Shown piece after piece: positions 23,572 to 32,404 of a stretch of DNA of 64,000 nucleotides. The notes below the pieces were generated by a model. That model searched no databases, was not told the DNA's origin, and worked only from the letters and a program-made list of their open reading frames with translations. How positions within the stretch are numbered: the first letter of the stretch is position 1; each line of letters begins with the position of its first letter. Position numbers and translations under genes: made by a program. This stretch comes from JACDAN01 sp963834825. GTDB taxonomy: Bacteria; Actinomycetota; Thermoleophilia; Gaiellales; Gaiellaceae. The DNA is taken from assembly GCA_963834825.1 (NCBI GenBank), contig CAWICZ010000014.1, positions 992,001-1,056,000 on the forward strand, written 5' to 3'.

Positions 23572-23588
23572 CTCGGTAGTATCGCCAT

Positions 23589-23888
23589 GTGGAAGACGGC
23601 GGCTCCGAGCGCCAACTCAACATCCATCTCGACCCGGAGAACCTGGCCGGCGTCTACGCGAACTTCGCGAACATCAGCTTCTCGGACTACGAGTTCACGC
23701 TGACGTTCGCCCGGATCGACCACGAGGTCGAGGAGGGCGACATCCCGGGCGTCGTCGTCTCGCGCGTCAACGTCTCCCAGCAATTCATGAAGGAGCTCCT
23801 CGACGCCATGCAGGACTCCTGGTCGAAGTGGGCGACGCGCGAAGGGATCAAGAACCTCCCCGAGGCGCCTCCTCGCTCCGAGCCATAG
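23589..23888 (+). CDS. DUF3467 family protein
   Basis: 99 residues. ERQLNIHLDPENLAGVYANF, then EFTLTFARID, VVSRVNVSQQFMKELLDAMQ match the DUF3467 domain, a small beta-rich fold of unknown role. GTG start at 23589; it is divergent from argS with 17 bases between starts. Its 3' end overlaps the convergent M48 protease gene by 41 bases. Confidence 0.85.
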   Translation: MEDGGSERQLNIHLDPENLAGVYANFANISFSDYEFTLTFARIDHEVEEGDIPGVVVSRVNVSQQFMKELLDAMQDSWSKWATREGIKNLPEAPPRSEP

Positions 23889-25050
23889 CGATGCGCTGAA
23901 GCGGCGTGGGGTGCGTCTCGAGCACGACGCGCGCCCAGCCCGGCGGATCCGGATCGGCGAGTGAGGCCTTGGCGAGCTCCCGCATCAGGCCCTCGAATGC
24001 CCGCGGGTTCCGGGTCGCCTGCAGCGCCAGCCAATCCGCCTCGGCCTCGTAGCGTCGCGAGATCGCGTTCGTCACGGGCAGCAAGGCCAGCTGGAGCACC
24101 ACCACTGTGAGCAGCGCCAGGGGTACGGCGGCCGGCTGCCCGAGACCGCCCCGCCGGCGAGTCACCCGGGCGACGACGTACGCGCCCGGAACCGCGAACA
24201 GGAAGAGCCACGCGATCCCCTTCCAGATGTGCTTGGCCTCGACGTGGCCGAACTCATGCGACGCGAGGGCTCGGATCTCCGGGTTCGAGAGTCGCCCGTC
24301 GAGCGCCGTGTCCCAGAGGATCATCCGCTTCGTCGGCCCGACGCCGTAGAGCTCGGCGTTGATCGCGCGCGTACGACGGCTGGCGTCACGCACTTCCACC
24401 TCGACCTCCCCCACTCCCTGCTGCTCGCCGAGGGCTCGGATCTCCGCCGCGAGCGCTCGGTCGCGAAGCGGATCGACGCGAGGGACAAAGAGGAGCGGCT
24501 GCGCGAGCAGGAACGCGGCGCCGAAGGCGGCGAACGCCGGCCCGCCGACGAGCCACCAGCGGTCTCCGAGCCAGCGAGCGAGCAGCACGACGAGCGCGAT
24601 CGCGACGCACGCCGCCGCCAGCGCGCCCAGCCGCTCGAGCCAGGGGTCGACGAGGATCGTGCCGTAGTCGGCCCGGGAGATCCCGTACCGCCGCCGCCAC
24701 CAGTGCGCGGCGAGGACGAGCGGCAGCTGTGCGAGCCAGACCGCGACGAGCGTGAGCGCGCCGAGTGCGACCCCTCCGAGAACCCCTCGCGCCCGAACCC
24801 GCGGAGTGAGGAGGACCGCGAGTACGAGCACGACGAGCTGAACGACCGTCGCACCCAGCCAGAACAGCCGCAGCCCGCGCTCATACCGCTCGCTCCGCGC
24901 GAGCTCCCGCGCCCCGAACACATCCCGCGCTTCGACGTTGGGCAGGTCGAGCGACGGGACCGCCGTCCGCCACAGCAGCCACGCGGCGGCCAGCCACAGG
25001 CCGATGCCCACCGCGATGGCCCAGAATCGTGTCGTGCGCGTCGCCGTCAT
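23848..25050 (-). CDS. M48 family membrane zinc protease (Ste24-like)
   Basis: 400 residues with about six hydrophobic spans and the zinc motif ASHEFGHVEAKH, with the third ligand probably in YEAEADWLAL. The N-terminal five spans and long soluble insert before HExxH match CAAX-protease-1 (Ste24)-type enzymes. It would act on membrane or periplasmic substrates. ATG at 25050 lies inside the 5' end of the divergent phosphoesterase gene, an unusual start overlap. Confidence 0.87.
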   Translation of the reverse strand: MTATRTTRFWAIAVGIGLWLAAAWLLWRTAVPSLDLPNVEARDVFGARELARSERYERGLRLFWLGATVVQLVVLVLAVLLTPRVRARGVLGGVALGALTLVAVWLAQLPLVLAAHWWRRRYGISRADYGTILVDPWLERLGALAAACVAIALVVLLARWLGDRWWLVGGPAFAAFGAAFLLAQPLLFVPRVDPLRDRALAAEIRALGEQQGVGEVEVEVRDASRRTRAINAELYGVGPTKRMILWDTALDGRLSNPEIRALASHEFGHVEAKHIWKGIAWLFLFAVPGAYVVARVTRRRGGLGQPAAVPLALLTVVVLQLALLPVTNAISRRYEAEADWLALQATRNPRAFEGLMRELAKASLADPDPPGWARVVLETHPTPLQRIAMARSEEAPRGGS

Positions 25051-25768
25051 CTCGGATGTCCATGCGAACCTTTACGCGCTCGAGGCAGTGCTGGCGGAGA
25101 TCGACCGCACGCCGCCGCAGCAGATCTGGTGTCTCGGCGACACGGTTGGCTACGGTCCGCGGCCGAACGAGTGCTGCGCGCTCGTGGAGGCACGCTGCGA
25201 GCTCGTCCTCGCCGGCAACCACGATTTGATCGCGCTCGGCTCCGCCGAGGTCGACGTCGAAGACTTCAATCCCGACGCCGGAGAAGCGTCCCTCTGGACG
25301 CGGGAGCAGCTGACGTCCGAGTCACGGCGATTCCTCGAGTCGCTCGAGCCCACGGCCGAGGTCGAGGGTGCGCAGCTCTACCACGGCAGCCCGCGCGATC
25401 CCGTCTGGGACTACGTCCTCGACGAGCTCGCCGCCCTCCACTCGCTCGCGCTGACGAGCGCACCGCTCGTCCTGGTCGGCCACAGCCACGTCGCGATTGC
25501 GCTCCTGCTCCGCCGCGAGGGCCTCGACGGAGGCCACGCGCCGGACGGGCGCGAGGCCCGCCTCGACGAAGGACGCTGGCTGCTCAATCCCGGATCCGTG
25601 GGGCAGCCGCGTGACGGCGATCCCCGCGCCGCCTTCCTCGAGCTCGACCTGGACGAGCGGCGCGCCCGGTTTCGGCGGGTCGCCTACCCGGTCGCGCGCA
25701 CGCAGGAAGAAATCCGCGCTCGGGACTTGCCCGATTCGCTCGCTGAGCGCTTAGCTCACGGGGTGTAG
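25034..25768 (+). CDS. Calcineurin-like metallophosphoesterase
   Basis: About 244 residues: VRVAVISDVHANLYALEAVL, then CLGDTVGYGPRPNE, LAGNHDLIAL, YHGSPRDPV, VGHSHVAI and LNPGSVGQPRDGD give the full set of metal-binding motifs of the YfcE-like/ApaH-related phosphoesterases. GTG at 25034 matches the family start; ATG at 25016 is six codons upstream. Both overlap the start of the M48 gene. It ends one base before the convergent sigma-factor gene stop. Confidence 0.9.
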   Translation: MRVAVISDVHANLYALEAVLAEIDRTPPQQIWCLGDTVGYGPRPNECCALVEARCELVLAGNHDLIALGSAEVDVEDFNPDAGEASLWTREQLTSESRRFLESLEPTAEVEGAQLYHGSPRDPVWDYVLDELAALHSLALTSAPLVLVGHSHVAIALLLRREGLDGGHAPDGREARLDEGRWLLNPGSVGQPRDGDPRAAFLELDLDERRARFRRVAYPVARTQEEIRARDLPDSLAERLAHGV

Positions 25769-26380
25769 CTAGGAGACGAGCGGCGCTGCGGAGCCGGAAC
25801 CGACAGCGACCGGTGCTTCGACGGACGGGCCGAAGGTGATGCCCTCGCGGGCGAGCGCGAGCTGGACTTCCTCCCGCGCCTTGTAGATCCGCCACTTGAC
25901 CGTGGCGAGGGTGATCTCGAGCGAGTCGGCGATCTCCGTATACGACAGGCCGACGACGTCGCGGAGCAGCAGCGCCATCTTCAGATCGACGTTCAGGTCG
26001 TTGACCGAGCGCCAGACCGCATCCATCGCCTCGACGCGCTCGACCGGCGCGTCCAGCACCTCGAGCGGCGGGATGTCGTCGAGACACACGACTGCCCGCG
26101 GCCGGCGCTCGCTCGCTCTCAGCTCGTCGAGCACACGGTTCTTCGCCACCTGAAACAGCCACGTCGTGAACCGGCAGCGCAGCGAGAACTTCGGGAGACC
26201 CTGGTAGACGCGGAGGAAGATCTCCTGCGTCAGATCCTCGGCGAGCGATCTGTCTCCCACGAGCCGGAGGACGTAGTTGTAGACCGGGGTCTCATAGGCG
26301 CGGACGATGAGGTTGAATGCTCGCTCGTCGCCGCGCTGAGCCTTCCGCAGTACGCCGAAGTCTGGTTGGGGGAGGGCCAA
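25769..26380 (-). CDS. ECF-type RNA polymerase sigma factor
   Basis: 203 residues. Sigma region 2 is readable as VYNYVLRLVGDRSLAEDLTQ and region 4 as LRDVVGLSYTEIADSLEITL, with a linker typical of ECF (group 4) sigma factors. No anti-sigma gene lies alongside: upstream is gpmI and downstream a convergent phosphoesterase. A C-terminal tail of about 20 residues, rich in Ala/Pro/Val, follows region 4. Start ATG at 26380. Confidence 0.93.
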   Translation of the reverse strand: MALPQPDFGVLRKAQRGDERAFNLIVRAYETPVYNYVLRLVGDRSLAEDLTQEIFLRVYQGLPKFSLRCRFTTWLFQVAKNRVLDELRASERRPRAVVCLDDIPPLEVLDAPVERVEAMDAVWRSVNDLNVDLKMALLLRDVVGLSYTEIADSLEITLATVKWRIYKAREEVQLALAREGITFGPSVEAPVAVGSGSAAPLVS

Positions 26381-26402
26381 CGGACGCGGATTATAGCCCC
26401 GA

Positions 26403-27894
26403 CTAGTGCGGGCTGGAAGTCAAGTTTTTGCCGGTCATTTGTAAAGGCGGGTCTAGGCCGAGCAGCGTGAGGGCCGTCGGCGCCAGGTCGGAAAGCTCTC
26501 CTCCAGTCTTCGAGAAGCGAAAGGTTCGTATCGGTCAGCACGAGCGGCACCGGGTTCGACGTATGGGCGGTGTGAGGCTGACCGTGCTCGTCGAGCATCG
26601 TCTCGGCGTTTCCGTGGTCGGCGGTGACGAGCGAGACGCCTCCGCGGGCGGCGACCGCGTCGAGAACCTCGCTCAGACAGGTGTCGACCGTCTCTACGGC
26701 CTTGACCGCTGCCTCGATCGAGCCTGTGTGTCCGACCATGTCCGGGTTTGCAAAGTTCAGTACGGCGAAGCCGAAGTCGTCGGATTTGATCGCCTCGACG
26801 AACCGCTGGGCGAGCTCGGGCGCCGACATCTCAGGCTTGTGGTCGTAGCTGGGCACGTCGCGCGGCGACGGGACGAGGATCCGCTCCTCGCCGTCGAACG
26901 GCTCCTCGCGCCCGCCGTTGAAGAAGTACGTCACGTGCGCGTACTTCTCAGTCTCGGCGGCGTGGAGCTGGCGAATGCCCTGCTCGGCGAGCACCTCGGC
27001 CAGCACCTCCGAGACCTCCTGCTCGGCGAACGCGACCGGCACGTCGAAGTCGTCGCGGTAGCGGGTCATGGTCGTCACGTCGAGCCCCGAGGCTAGGAGC
27101 TTCTGCGTCAGCTGTCTGGCCCGATCCGGACGGAAGTTGAAGAAGATCACCGAATCATCCGGCGCGATCCGCGGCCGGCCGTCGAGCACGATCGGCTCGA
27201 TGAACTCGTCCGTTACACCTTCGTCGTAGCTGCGTTGCACTTCGGCGACGGGGTCTGACCCCGTCACGCCTTCGTCACGAAGCAGTAACGCTGCGAGCGC
27301 GCGCTCCGTTCGCTCCCAGCGCTCGTCACGGTCCATCGCGTAGTAACGGCCGACGACGGTGGCGATCCTCTCCGTGGGCAGCTCGGCGAGATCCTTCACG
27401 GCCGAGTGCGGCGAGACGTCGCGCCCGTCGGTGAAGGCGTGGATCCACGTTCGGTCGGCCATCCCCTCGCGGTCGGCCAGCTCCAGAAGCGCCCGCAGGT
27501 GGTCTATGTGGGAATGAACGCCTCCGTACGAGACGAGCCCTAAGAGGTGGATGTTTACGCCGCGAGCCTTTGCTCCCTCGAACGCAGACCGCAGGGCGGC
27601 GTTCGAGTAGAACTCGCCGGTCTCGATCGCCTGGTTGACGCGCATCAGGTCCTGGAACAGCACGCGGCCGGACCCGATCGTCATATGGCCGACCTCCGAG
27701 TTGCCCATCTGCCCCGGCGGGAGGCCGACGGCCTCGCCCGAGGCCGCGAGCGTCGTGTGGGGATAGGACGCCCAGAGACGGTCGAAGACCGGTGTCTGCG
27801 CCAGCTCGACGGCGTTGCCCGGACCAGGCGGCGCGCAGCCCCACCCATCCAGGATCACCAGGGCGACTAGGGGGTGGACGCGGCGGCCTGGCAA
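26403..27894 (-). CDS. gpmI: 2,3-bisphosphoglycerate-independent phosphoglycerate mutase, frameshifted near C-terminus
   Basis: Interconverts 3- and 2-phosphoglycerate. Motifs: LVILDGWGC at the start, QMGNSEVGHMTIGSGR with the phospho-Ser, HSHIDHLRALLELA, FFNFRPDRARQLT, FANPDMVGHTG and VTADHGNAE. After SLLED the frame shifts. One extra base at about 26505 moves the conserved ending ELSDLAPTALTLLGLDPPLQ into another frame, which stops at 26403. Uncorrected, translation runs into the sigma-factor gene to 26230. TTG start at 27894 overlaps tpiA by 28 bases. It completes gap-pgk-tpiA-gpmI. Confidence 0.9.
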
Positions 27895-28574
27895 ATCGCG
27901 ACGAAGGAGTCGACCTCGAGCGAGGCGCCGCCGACGAGCGCGCCGTCCACGTCGGGCTGGGCGAAGAGCTCGCCTGCGTTCTCGGGCTTCACGGAGCCGC
28001 CGTAGAGGACGGGGACGTCGAGCAGCGCCTTGACGAATGCGTGTGCCTCCTGCGCCATCTCCGGCGTCGCCGTCTTGCCCGTTCCGATCGCCCAGACGGG
28101 CTCGTAGGCAATCACCAAGTCGTCGTGAGACTCGAGCGCGACCAATTGGCGGCGGAGGACGTCCTCGGTCTCCCCTCGCTCACGTTCCTCTTCGAGCTCA
28201 CCGATGCAGGCGATCACCCAAAGCCCGGCCTCGAGCGCTGCCACAGCTCGCCGCCCGACCGTCTCATCGGTCTCGCCGAAGGACTGCCGGCGCTCTGAGT
28301 GCCCGACGATCGCGCCGTAGACACCGAGGTCAACGAGCATCGGGGCCGAGATCTCACCCGTGTATGCCCCTTCCGGCTCCCAGTGGACGTTCTGAGCGGC
28401 GACCGCGATCTCCGTGTCGGCGAGCGCCTGAACGGCCGGCGCCAGCCCGGTGAACGGCGGGCAGACGGCGACATCGATGCCCTGCAGGTCGGCAAGCGCT
28501 TCTCGGAGCTCCCGGCAGAACTCTCCGGTCTCCGTGGCCGTCTTGTGCATCTTCCAGTTCCCTGCGATCAGCAT
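27867..28574 (-). CDS. tpiA: Triosephosphate isomerase
   Basis: Interconverts dihydroxyacetone phosphate and glyceraldehyde 3-phosphate. 235 residues, slightly shorter than the usual 250. GNWKMHKT (active-site Lys), GHSERRQSF (His electrophile), AYEPVWAIGTGKTA (catalytic Glu), and LYGGSVKPEN (phosphate loop) are all present. It begins one base after the pgk stop and overlaps gpmI, so it is in the middle of the glycolytic operon. Confidence 0.96.
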   Translation of the reverse strand: MLIAGNWKMHKTATETGEFCRELREALADLQGIDVAVCPPFTGLAPAVQALADTEIAVAAQNVHWEPEGAYTGEISAPMLVDLGVYGAIVGHSERRQSFGETDETVGRRAVAALEAGLWVIACIGELEEERERGETEDVLRRQLVALESHDDLVIAYEPVWAIGTGKTATPEMAQEAHAFVKALLDVPVLYGGSVKPENAGELFAQPDVDGALVGGASLEVDSFVAICQAAASTP

Positions 28575-29618
28575 CTAGTCCTCCGGGATCGCTGCTACGG
28601 CCGGCAATTCCTTGCCCTCGAGGAACTCGAGCGCAGCGCCGCCGCCCGTCGAGACCCATGAGACGCGGTCGGCGAGACCGGCCTCGTGCAGCGCCCGGAC
28701 CGAGTCGGCGCCGCCGACGACCGTGAAGCCGTCCACCTCGGCGACCGCCTCGGCCACCACCGTTGTTCCCTCCGCGAACCGAGGCCACTCGAAGACGCCC
28801 ATCGGCCCATTCCAGAAAACCGTCTTCGCGCCGTGTATTCGCTCGGCGAAGTCTCGCCGCGTCTCCGGGCCGATGTCGAGGCCGAGCCAGCCCGGCGGTA
28901 GCTCGTCATAAGGCACGACCTTGGCCTCGGCGTCGGGCGCGAACTCGGACGCTGCGACGACGTCGCTCGGCAGCACAACATCGAACGGAAAGGGGTTCTC
29001 GCCACGCACCTCCTCGGCCATCTTCCCGCCGATCAGCACCTCGTCCGAACGATCGCCGAGATTCTGAAGCACGCCGAGCTTGTCCTCGACCTTCGCGCCG
29101 CCGGAGACGAGCGCGAACGGCTCCTCGACCTCGCCGAGCAGCTTCCCGAGCTCTTCCAGCTCCCGCTCGAGCAACAAACCGGCGTAGGCCGGCAGGATCG
29201 CGGCGACGCCAACGGTGGACGCATGGGCACGGTGTGCCGAGCCAAAGGCGTCATTGACGAAGAGGTCGCGGCCGGAGGCCAGCTCCCGCGCGAACGCCGG
29301 ATCGTTCGCCGTTTCACGCGGGTCGAAGCGCGTGTTCTCCAACACGACGATCCGCTCGTCGGGCACGAGCCGGCGCAAGCTCTCCTCGACCGGACGCATC
29401 GAGAACGCCGGGTCGGGCCCTTTGGGACGGCCCAGATGCGAACACACCGCCACCTCCGCCGCCTCGCGCTCGAGCAGGAGCTCGAGCGTCGGCAGCGCCG
29501 CTCGGATCCTGGTGTCGTCCGCGACTCGACCCGCCTCGAGCGGAACGTTCAGATCCGCCCGGACGAGCACGCGCTTGCCCGCGACGTCCGCGTCGCGAAC
29601 GGACCTTGGCTTCCTCAC
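28575..29618 (-). CDS. pgk: Phosphoglycerate kinase (short form)
   Basis: Makes ATP from 1,3-bisphosphoglycerate. VLVRADLNVP, SHLGRPKGPD, VLENTRFD, NDAFGSAHRAHAST, LVSGGAKVEDKLG, WNGPMGVFEWPRF and VSTGGGAALEFLEGK are present. Length is 347 residues against about 390-400 normally; about 25-30 residues are missing after IGGKMAEE, where most PGKs have a helix before the LPTDV segment, plus smaller losses in the N-domain. All catalytic motifs remain, so a natural shortened form is likely. GTG start at 29618. Confidence 0.95.
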   Translation of the reverse strand: MRKPRSVRDADVAGKRVLVRADLNVPLEAGRVADDTRIRAALPTLELLLEREAAEVAVCSHLGRPKGPDPAFSMRPVEESLRRLVPDERIVVLENTRFDPRETANDPAFARELASGRDLFVNDAFGSAHRAHASTVGVAAILPAYAGLLLERELEELGKLLGEVEEPFALVSGGAKVEDKLGVLQNLGDRSDEVLIGGKMAEEVRGENPFPFDVVLPSDVVAASEFAPDAEAKVVPYDELPPGWLGLDIGPETRRDFAERIHGAKTVFWNGPMGVFEWPRFAEGTTVVAEAVAEVDGFTVVGGADSVRALHEAGLADRVSWVSTGGGAALEFLEGKELPAVAAIPED

Positions 29619-29621
29619 GCC

Positions 29622-30665
29622 CTAGGCCGCGGCCGGGGCGGCGACCGAAGCTGCCACCTTCTCGACCAAGTCGGCGAGCCGACAGCTGTAACCCCACTCG
29701 TTGTCGTACCAGCCGATCACCTTGACCATCCGGCCGTTCGCCATCGTCGAGAGGCCGTCGAGGATCAGTGAGTGCGAGTTCCCGACGATGTCCATCGAGA
29801 CGATCGCGTCGTCCGTGTACTCGATAATGCCGTTCCAGCGGTCCTCCCCGGCCGCGCTGCGGAACGCCTCGTTGACCTCCTCGACCGCGGCCTCTCGGTC
29901 GAGCAGGCAGACGAGGTCGGTGACGCTTCCGTCGGGCACAGGTACGCGCATCGACATTCCGTCGAGCTTGCCCTTTAGCTCCGGGATCACCAGTGAGGTG
30001 GCCTTCGCTGCGCCCGTCGTCGAGGGGATGATGCTCTGTGGCGCGGCGCGCATCCGGCGGAGATCGGGCTTGCCCTTGCGCGTCAGCGCGATCTGATCCA
30101 AGAGCTGCTGCTCGGTCGTGTAGGCGTGGATCGTGGTCATGAAGCCCGACTCGATCCCAAACTCGTCGAGCAGGACCTTGGCCATCGGCGCCACCGAGTT
30201 CGTCGTGCACGAAGCGTTGGAGATGATGTTGTGGCTCTCGGGGTCATAGTCGCCGTCGTTGACCCCGAGGACGATCGTCACGTCCGGATCGGTTGCCGGC
30301 GCGGAGATCACGACCTTGCTCGCCCCCGCCGCCAGGTGCTGGGTCGCTCCCTCCCGGCCGGTGAACAGGCCGGTTGACTCGACGACCACGTCGACATCGA
30401 GCTCCCCCCACGGCAGCGCCGCCGGGTCGCGCTCCGAGAGCGAGCGGACGGTGTGCCCGTCCACGGTCAGCTCCCCGTCGCCGTGGCTGACCTCTGCCGC
30501 GAGCACGCCGTGGGTCGAGTCGTACTTGAGCATGTGGGCGAGGACGTCGTCGGACGCGAGGTCGTTCAGCGCCACGACCTCGAAGTCCGGCTCCCGCTTC
30601 AGGTAGGCGCGGAAGAAATTCCGACCGATCCGTCCGAACCCATTGATCGCAACCCGTTTCGCCAT
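29622..30665 (-). CDS. gap: Glyceraldehyde-3-phosphate dehydrogenase, type I
   Basis: Oxidises glyceraldehyde 3-phosphate with NAD+ and phosphate. 347 residues with INGFGRIGRNF, ISNASCTTNSVAPM (catalytic Cys), HAYTTEQQ, RRMRAAPQSIIPSTTGAAK and WYDNEWGYSCR. The ATG at 30665 follows GGAGGAGG (30675-30668) and fits the family start; an in-frame start seven codons upstream is rejected. It heads gap-pgk-tpiA-gpmI. Confidence 0.96.
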   Translation of the reverse strand: MAKRVAINGFGRIGRNFFRAYLKREPDFEVVALNDLASDDVLAHMLKYDSTHGVLAAEVSHGDGELTVDGHTVRSLSERDPAALPWGELDVDVVVESTGLFTGREGATQHLAAGASKVVISAPATDPDVTIVLGVNDGDYDPESHNIISNASCTTNSVAPMAKVLLDEFGIESGFMTTIHAYTTEQQLLDQIALTRKGKPDLRRMRAAPQSIIPSTTGAAKATSLVIPELKGKLDGMSMRVPVPDGSVTDLVCLLDREAAVEEVNEAFRSAAGEDRWNGIIEYTDDAIVSMDIVGNSHSLILDGLSTMANGRMVKVIGWYDNEWGYSCRLADLVEKVAASVAAPAAA

Positions 30666-30776
30666 GGCCTCCTCCGTTCGACTCAAGCGAGTCTAGTAGG
30701 ACGCCGATATAGGTAGGAAGGCACCCGCGTACCAAACGCGAAGGGGGTGCTCGCTAGCCTTCAAGGGGGGTATCTG

Positions 30777-32234
30777 TTGAGGTTTGTTCGTCTTCTGACC
30801 GCTTCGCTCGTCGGCGCGCTCCTGCTCGCCGGCAGCGCGCATGCCATGGACGTCGGCGTGGTCGACGACTATGGGATCGCGCCCGAGAACGCTCCCTGGT
30901 TCTTCGACAGCCTCGGCGATCTCGGCATGCGTGAGAACCGGGTCTCGATCTTCTGGGATCCCGCGGCGCCGATGACGATCCAGAGGCAGGCGGCGCTCGA
31001 TCAGTACGTGCAGTTGGCGTCGATCCGCGGCGTCCGCGTCGTCTTCGCCGTCTCCCCCGCAAAAGCGCGCGACATCACCGAAGCGTCGGGCCGGGCAGCA
31101 CAGTACGCCGCCTTCCTCCAGCAGCTGGCCCGCACCTATCCGTCGGTGAAGGACTACGTCGTCGGCAACGAGCCGAATCAGCCTCGCTTCTGGCAGCCGC
31201 AGTTCGGACGCGGCGGCGCAGCGGTCTCGCCGGCCGCGTACTACGCGCTGCTTGCCCGGTCCTACGACGCGCTCAAAGCGGTCGATCCTTCCATCACCGT
31301 GATCGGCGTCGGGCTCTCACCGCGGGGCAACGACGCGCCGAACGCGCGTGACAATCGCTCGGTCTCGCCGGTCCGCTTCATCAGCGGGCTCGGCAAGGCG
31401 TACCGGCAGGCCAGGAGGCAGCGGCCGATCATGGACGAGCTCGCCTACCACCCGTATCCCGACCGGGACACGGACAGCCTGATGAAGGGCTACCGCTGGC
31501 CGAACGCCGGCGTGCCCAACCTGGGACGGATCAAGCAGGCGTTCTGGGACGCGTTCCGCGGAACGCGCCAGCCCACGTTCCGCGAGGGAACCGGCCGCGG
31601 CAGCATGACTTTCAGGCTCGACGAGCTCGGCTGGCAGGTGGGGATCGTGCCGGCCGCCGCCGGCGCCTACCACGGGCGCGAGAGCGTCCGGACGACGAGC
31701 GAGGCCAACCAGTCGGGGATCTACAACTCCGCGCTTCGCTACCTCGCCTGTGACGCCTCGGTGCGCTCGGTGCTCTTCTTCCTGCTTCGCGACGAGCCTG
31801 ATCTCGAGCGCTGGCAGGCCGGGCTCGTCCGCGCGGACGGTTCGCTACGCCCCTCGTTCGGCTCCGTCAAGGCGACGGTCGCCCAGACCGGCGGCCGCTG
31901 CCAAGGCAGGTTGCGCTCGTGGCGGCACACGACCACCGTCACCGGTGCGAAGGTGCGCTTTCCGAAGAAGCGCGTGCTGCCCGCACGGCGGCAGACCCTC
32001 GCACTCGTCGTCAATGCCGAGGAGGATGCGACTGTCGAGGCCGGGCTCTATCGAGGGAGCCGCCGAGTCCTCCGCGTGAGAGGGAACGTCAAGGCCTATC
32101 GCTCACGCGTCGTCCGCATCACGACCCGGTTCCGACCTGGGCGCTACACGATCCGGGTGACCCAGCGGGCCGCGCTGAACACGACGCGCAAGAAGAGCTT
32201 CTCCGCCGCGCTGCGGATCACAGGTCGCCGCTAA
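30777..32234 (+). CDS. Secreted clan-A-like glycoside hydrolase (paralogue 2 of 3)
   Basis: About 485 residues. TTG at 30777 follows AAGGGGGG by six bases and directly precedes a signal peptide ending near SAHA. The catalytic block repeats paralogue 1: VVGNEPNQPRFWQPQFG, YDALKAVDPSITVIGVGLS, MDELAYHPYP and LDELGWQVGIVPAA, so acid/base and nucleophile Glu are in the same places. A C-terminal beta-sandwich of about 110 residues follows (RSWRHTTTVTGAKVRF onwards). Monocistronic, divergent from the gap operon. Substrate unknown. Confidence 0.82.
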   Translation: MRFVRLLTASLVGALLLAGSAHAMDVGVVDDYGIAPENAPWFFDSLGDLGMRENRVSIFWDPAAPMTIQRQAALDQYVQLASIRGVRVVFAVSPAKARDITEASGRAAQYAAFLQQLARTYPSVKDYVVGNEPNQPRFWQPQFGRGGAAVSPAAYYALLARSYDALKAVDPSITVIGVGLSPRGNDAPNARDNRSVSPVRFISGLGKAYRQARRQRPIMDELAYHPYPDRDTDSLMKGYRWPNAGVPNLGRIKQAFWDAFRGTRQPTFREGTGRGSMTFRLDELGWQVGIVPAAAGAYHGRESVRTTSEANQSGIYNSALRYLACDASVRSVLFFLLRDEPDLERWQAGLVRADGSLRPSFGSVKATVAQTGGRCQGRLRSWRHTTTVTGAKVRFPKKRVLPARRQTLALVVNAEEDATVEAGLYRGSRRVLRVRGNVKAYRSRVVRITTRFRPGRYTIRVTQRAALNTTRKKSFSAALRITGRR

Positions 32235-32257
32235 CACCCGAGCTCAGGCGGCGGGCC

Positions 32258-32342
32258 GGAGGGGAAGCTCCGAGGACGACCTTCCCCTCCAGTTGAACCG
32301 CGCTCCGGACCGTGGCGTCGAACGGGGTCTGAATTCGACGCC
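32258..32342. terminator. Two inverted repeats between convergent genes
   Basis: Between the glycosidase-like gene and whiA a perfect 10-base hairpin, GGAGGGGAAG/CTTCCCCTCC with a 13-base loop, spans 32258-32290. A second, GGCGTCGAA/TTCGACGCC with an 11-base loop, spans 32314-32342. Neither has a T-tract in either direction. Their position at the meeting point of two convergent genes suggests bidirectional termination or mRNA end protection. Confidence 0.5.
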
Positions 32343-32404
32343 GGACGAGCGCAGACCCGCCGTGCAGCGAGTATGACTGAAATCCGCTGGGCCGCCCAAG
32401 CGAT

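Noticed and set aside
21472..23703. 743-codon plus-strand frame opposite glpX and argS
   Set aside because: Mirror of the strongly supported genes on the other strand; composition is a GC-skewed antisense pattern.
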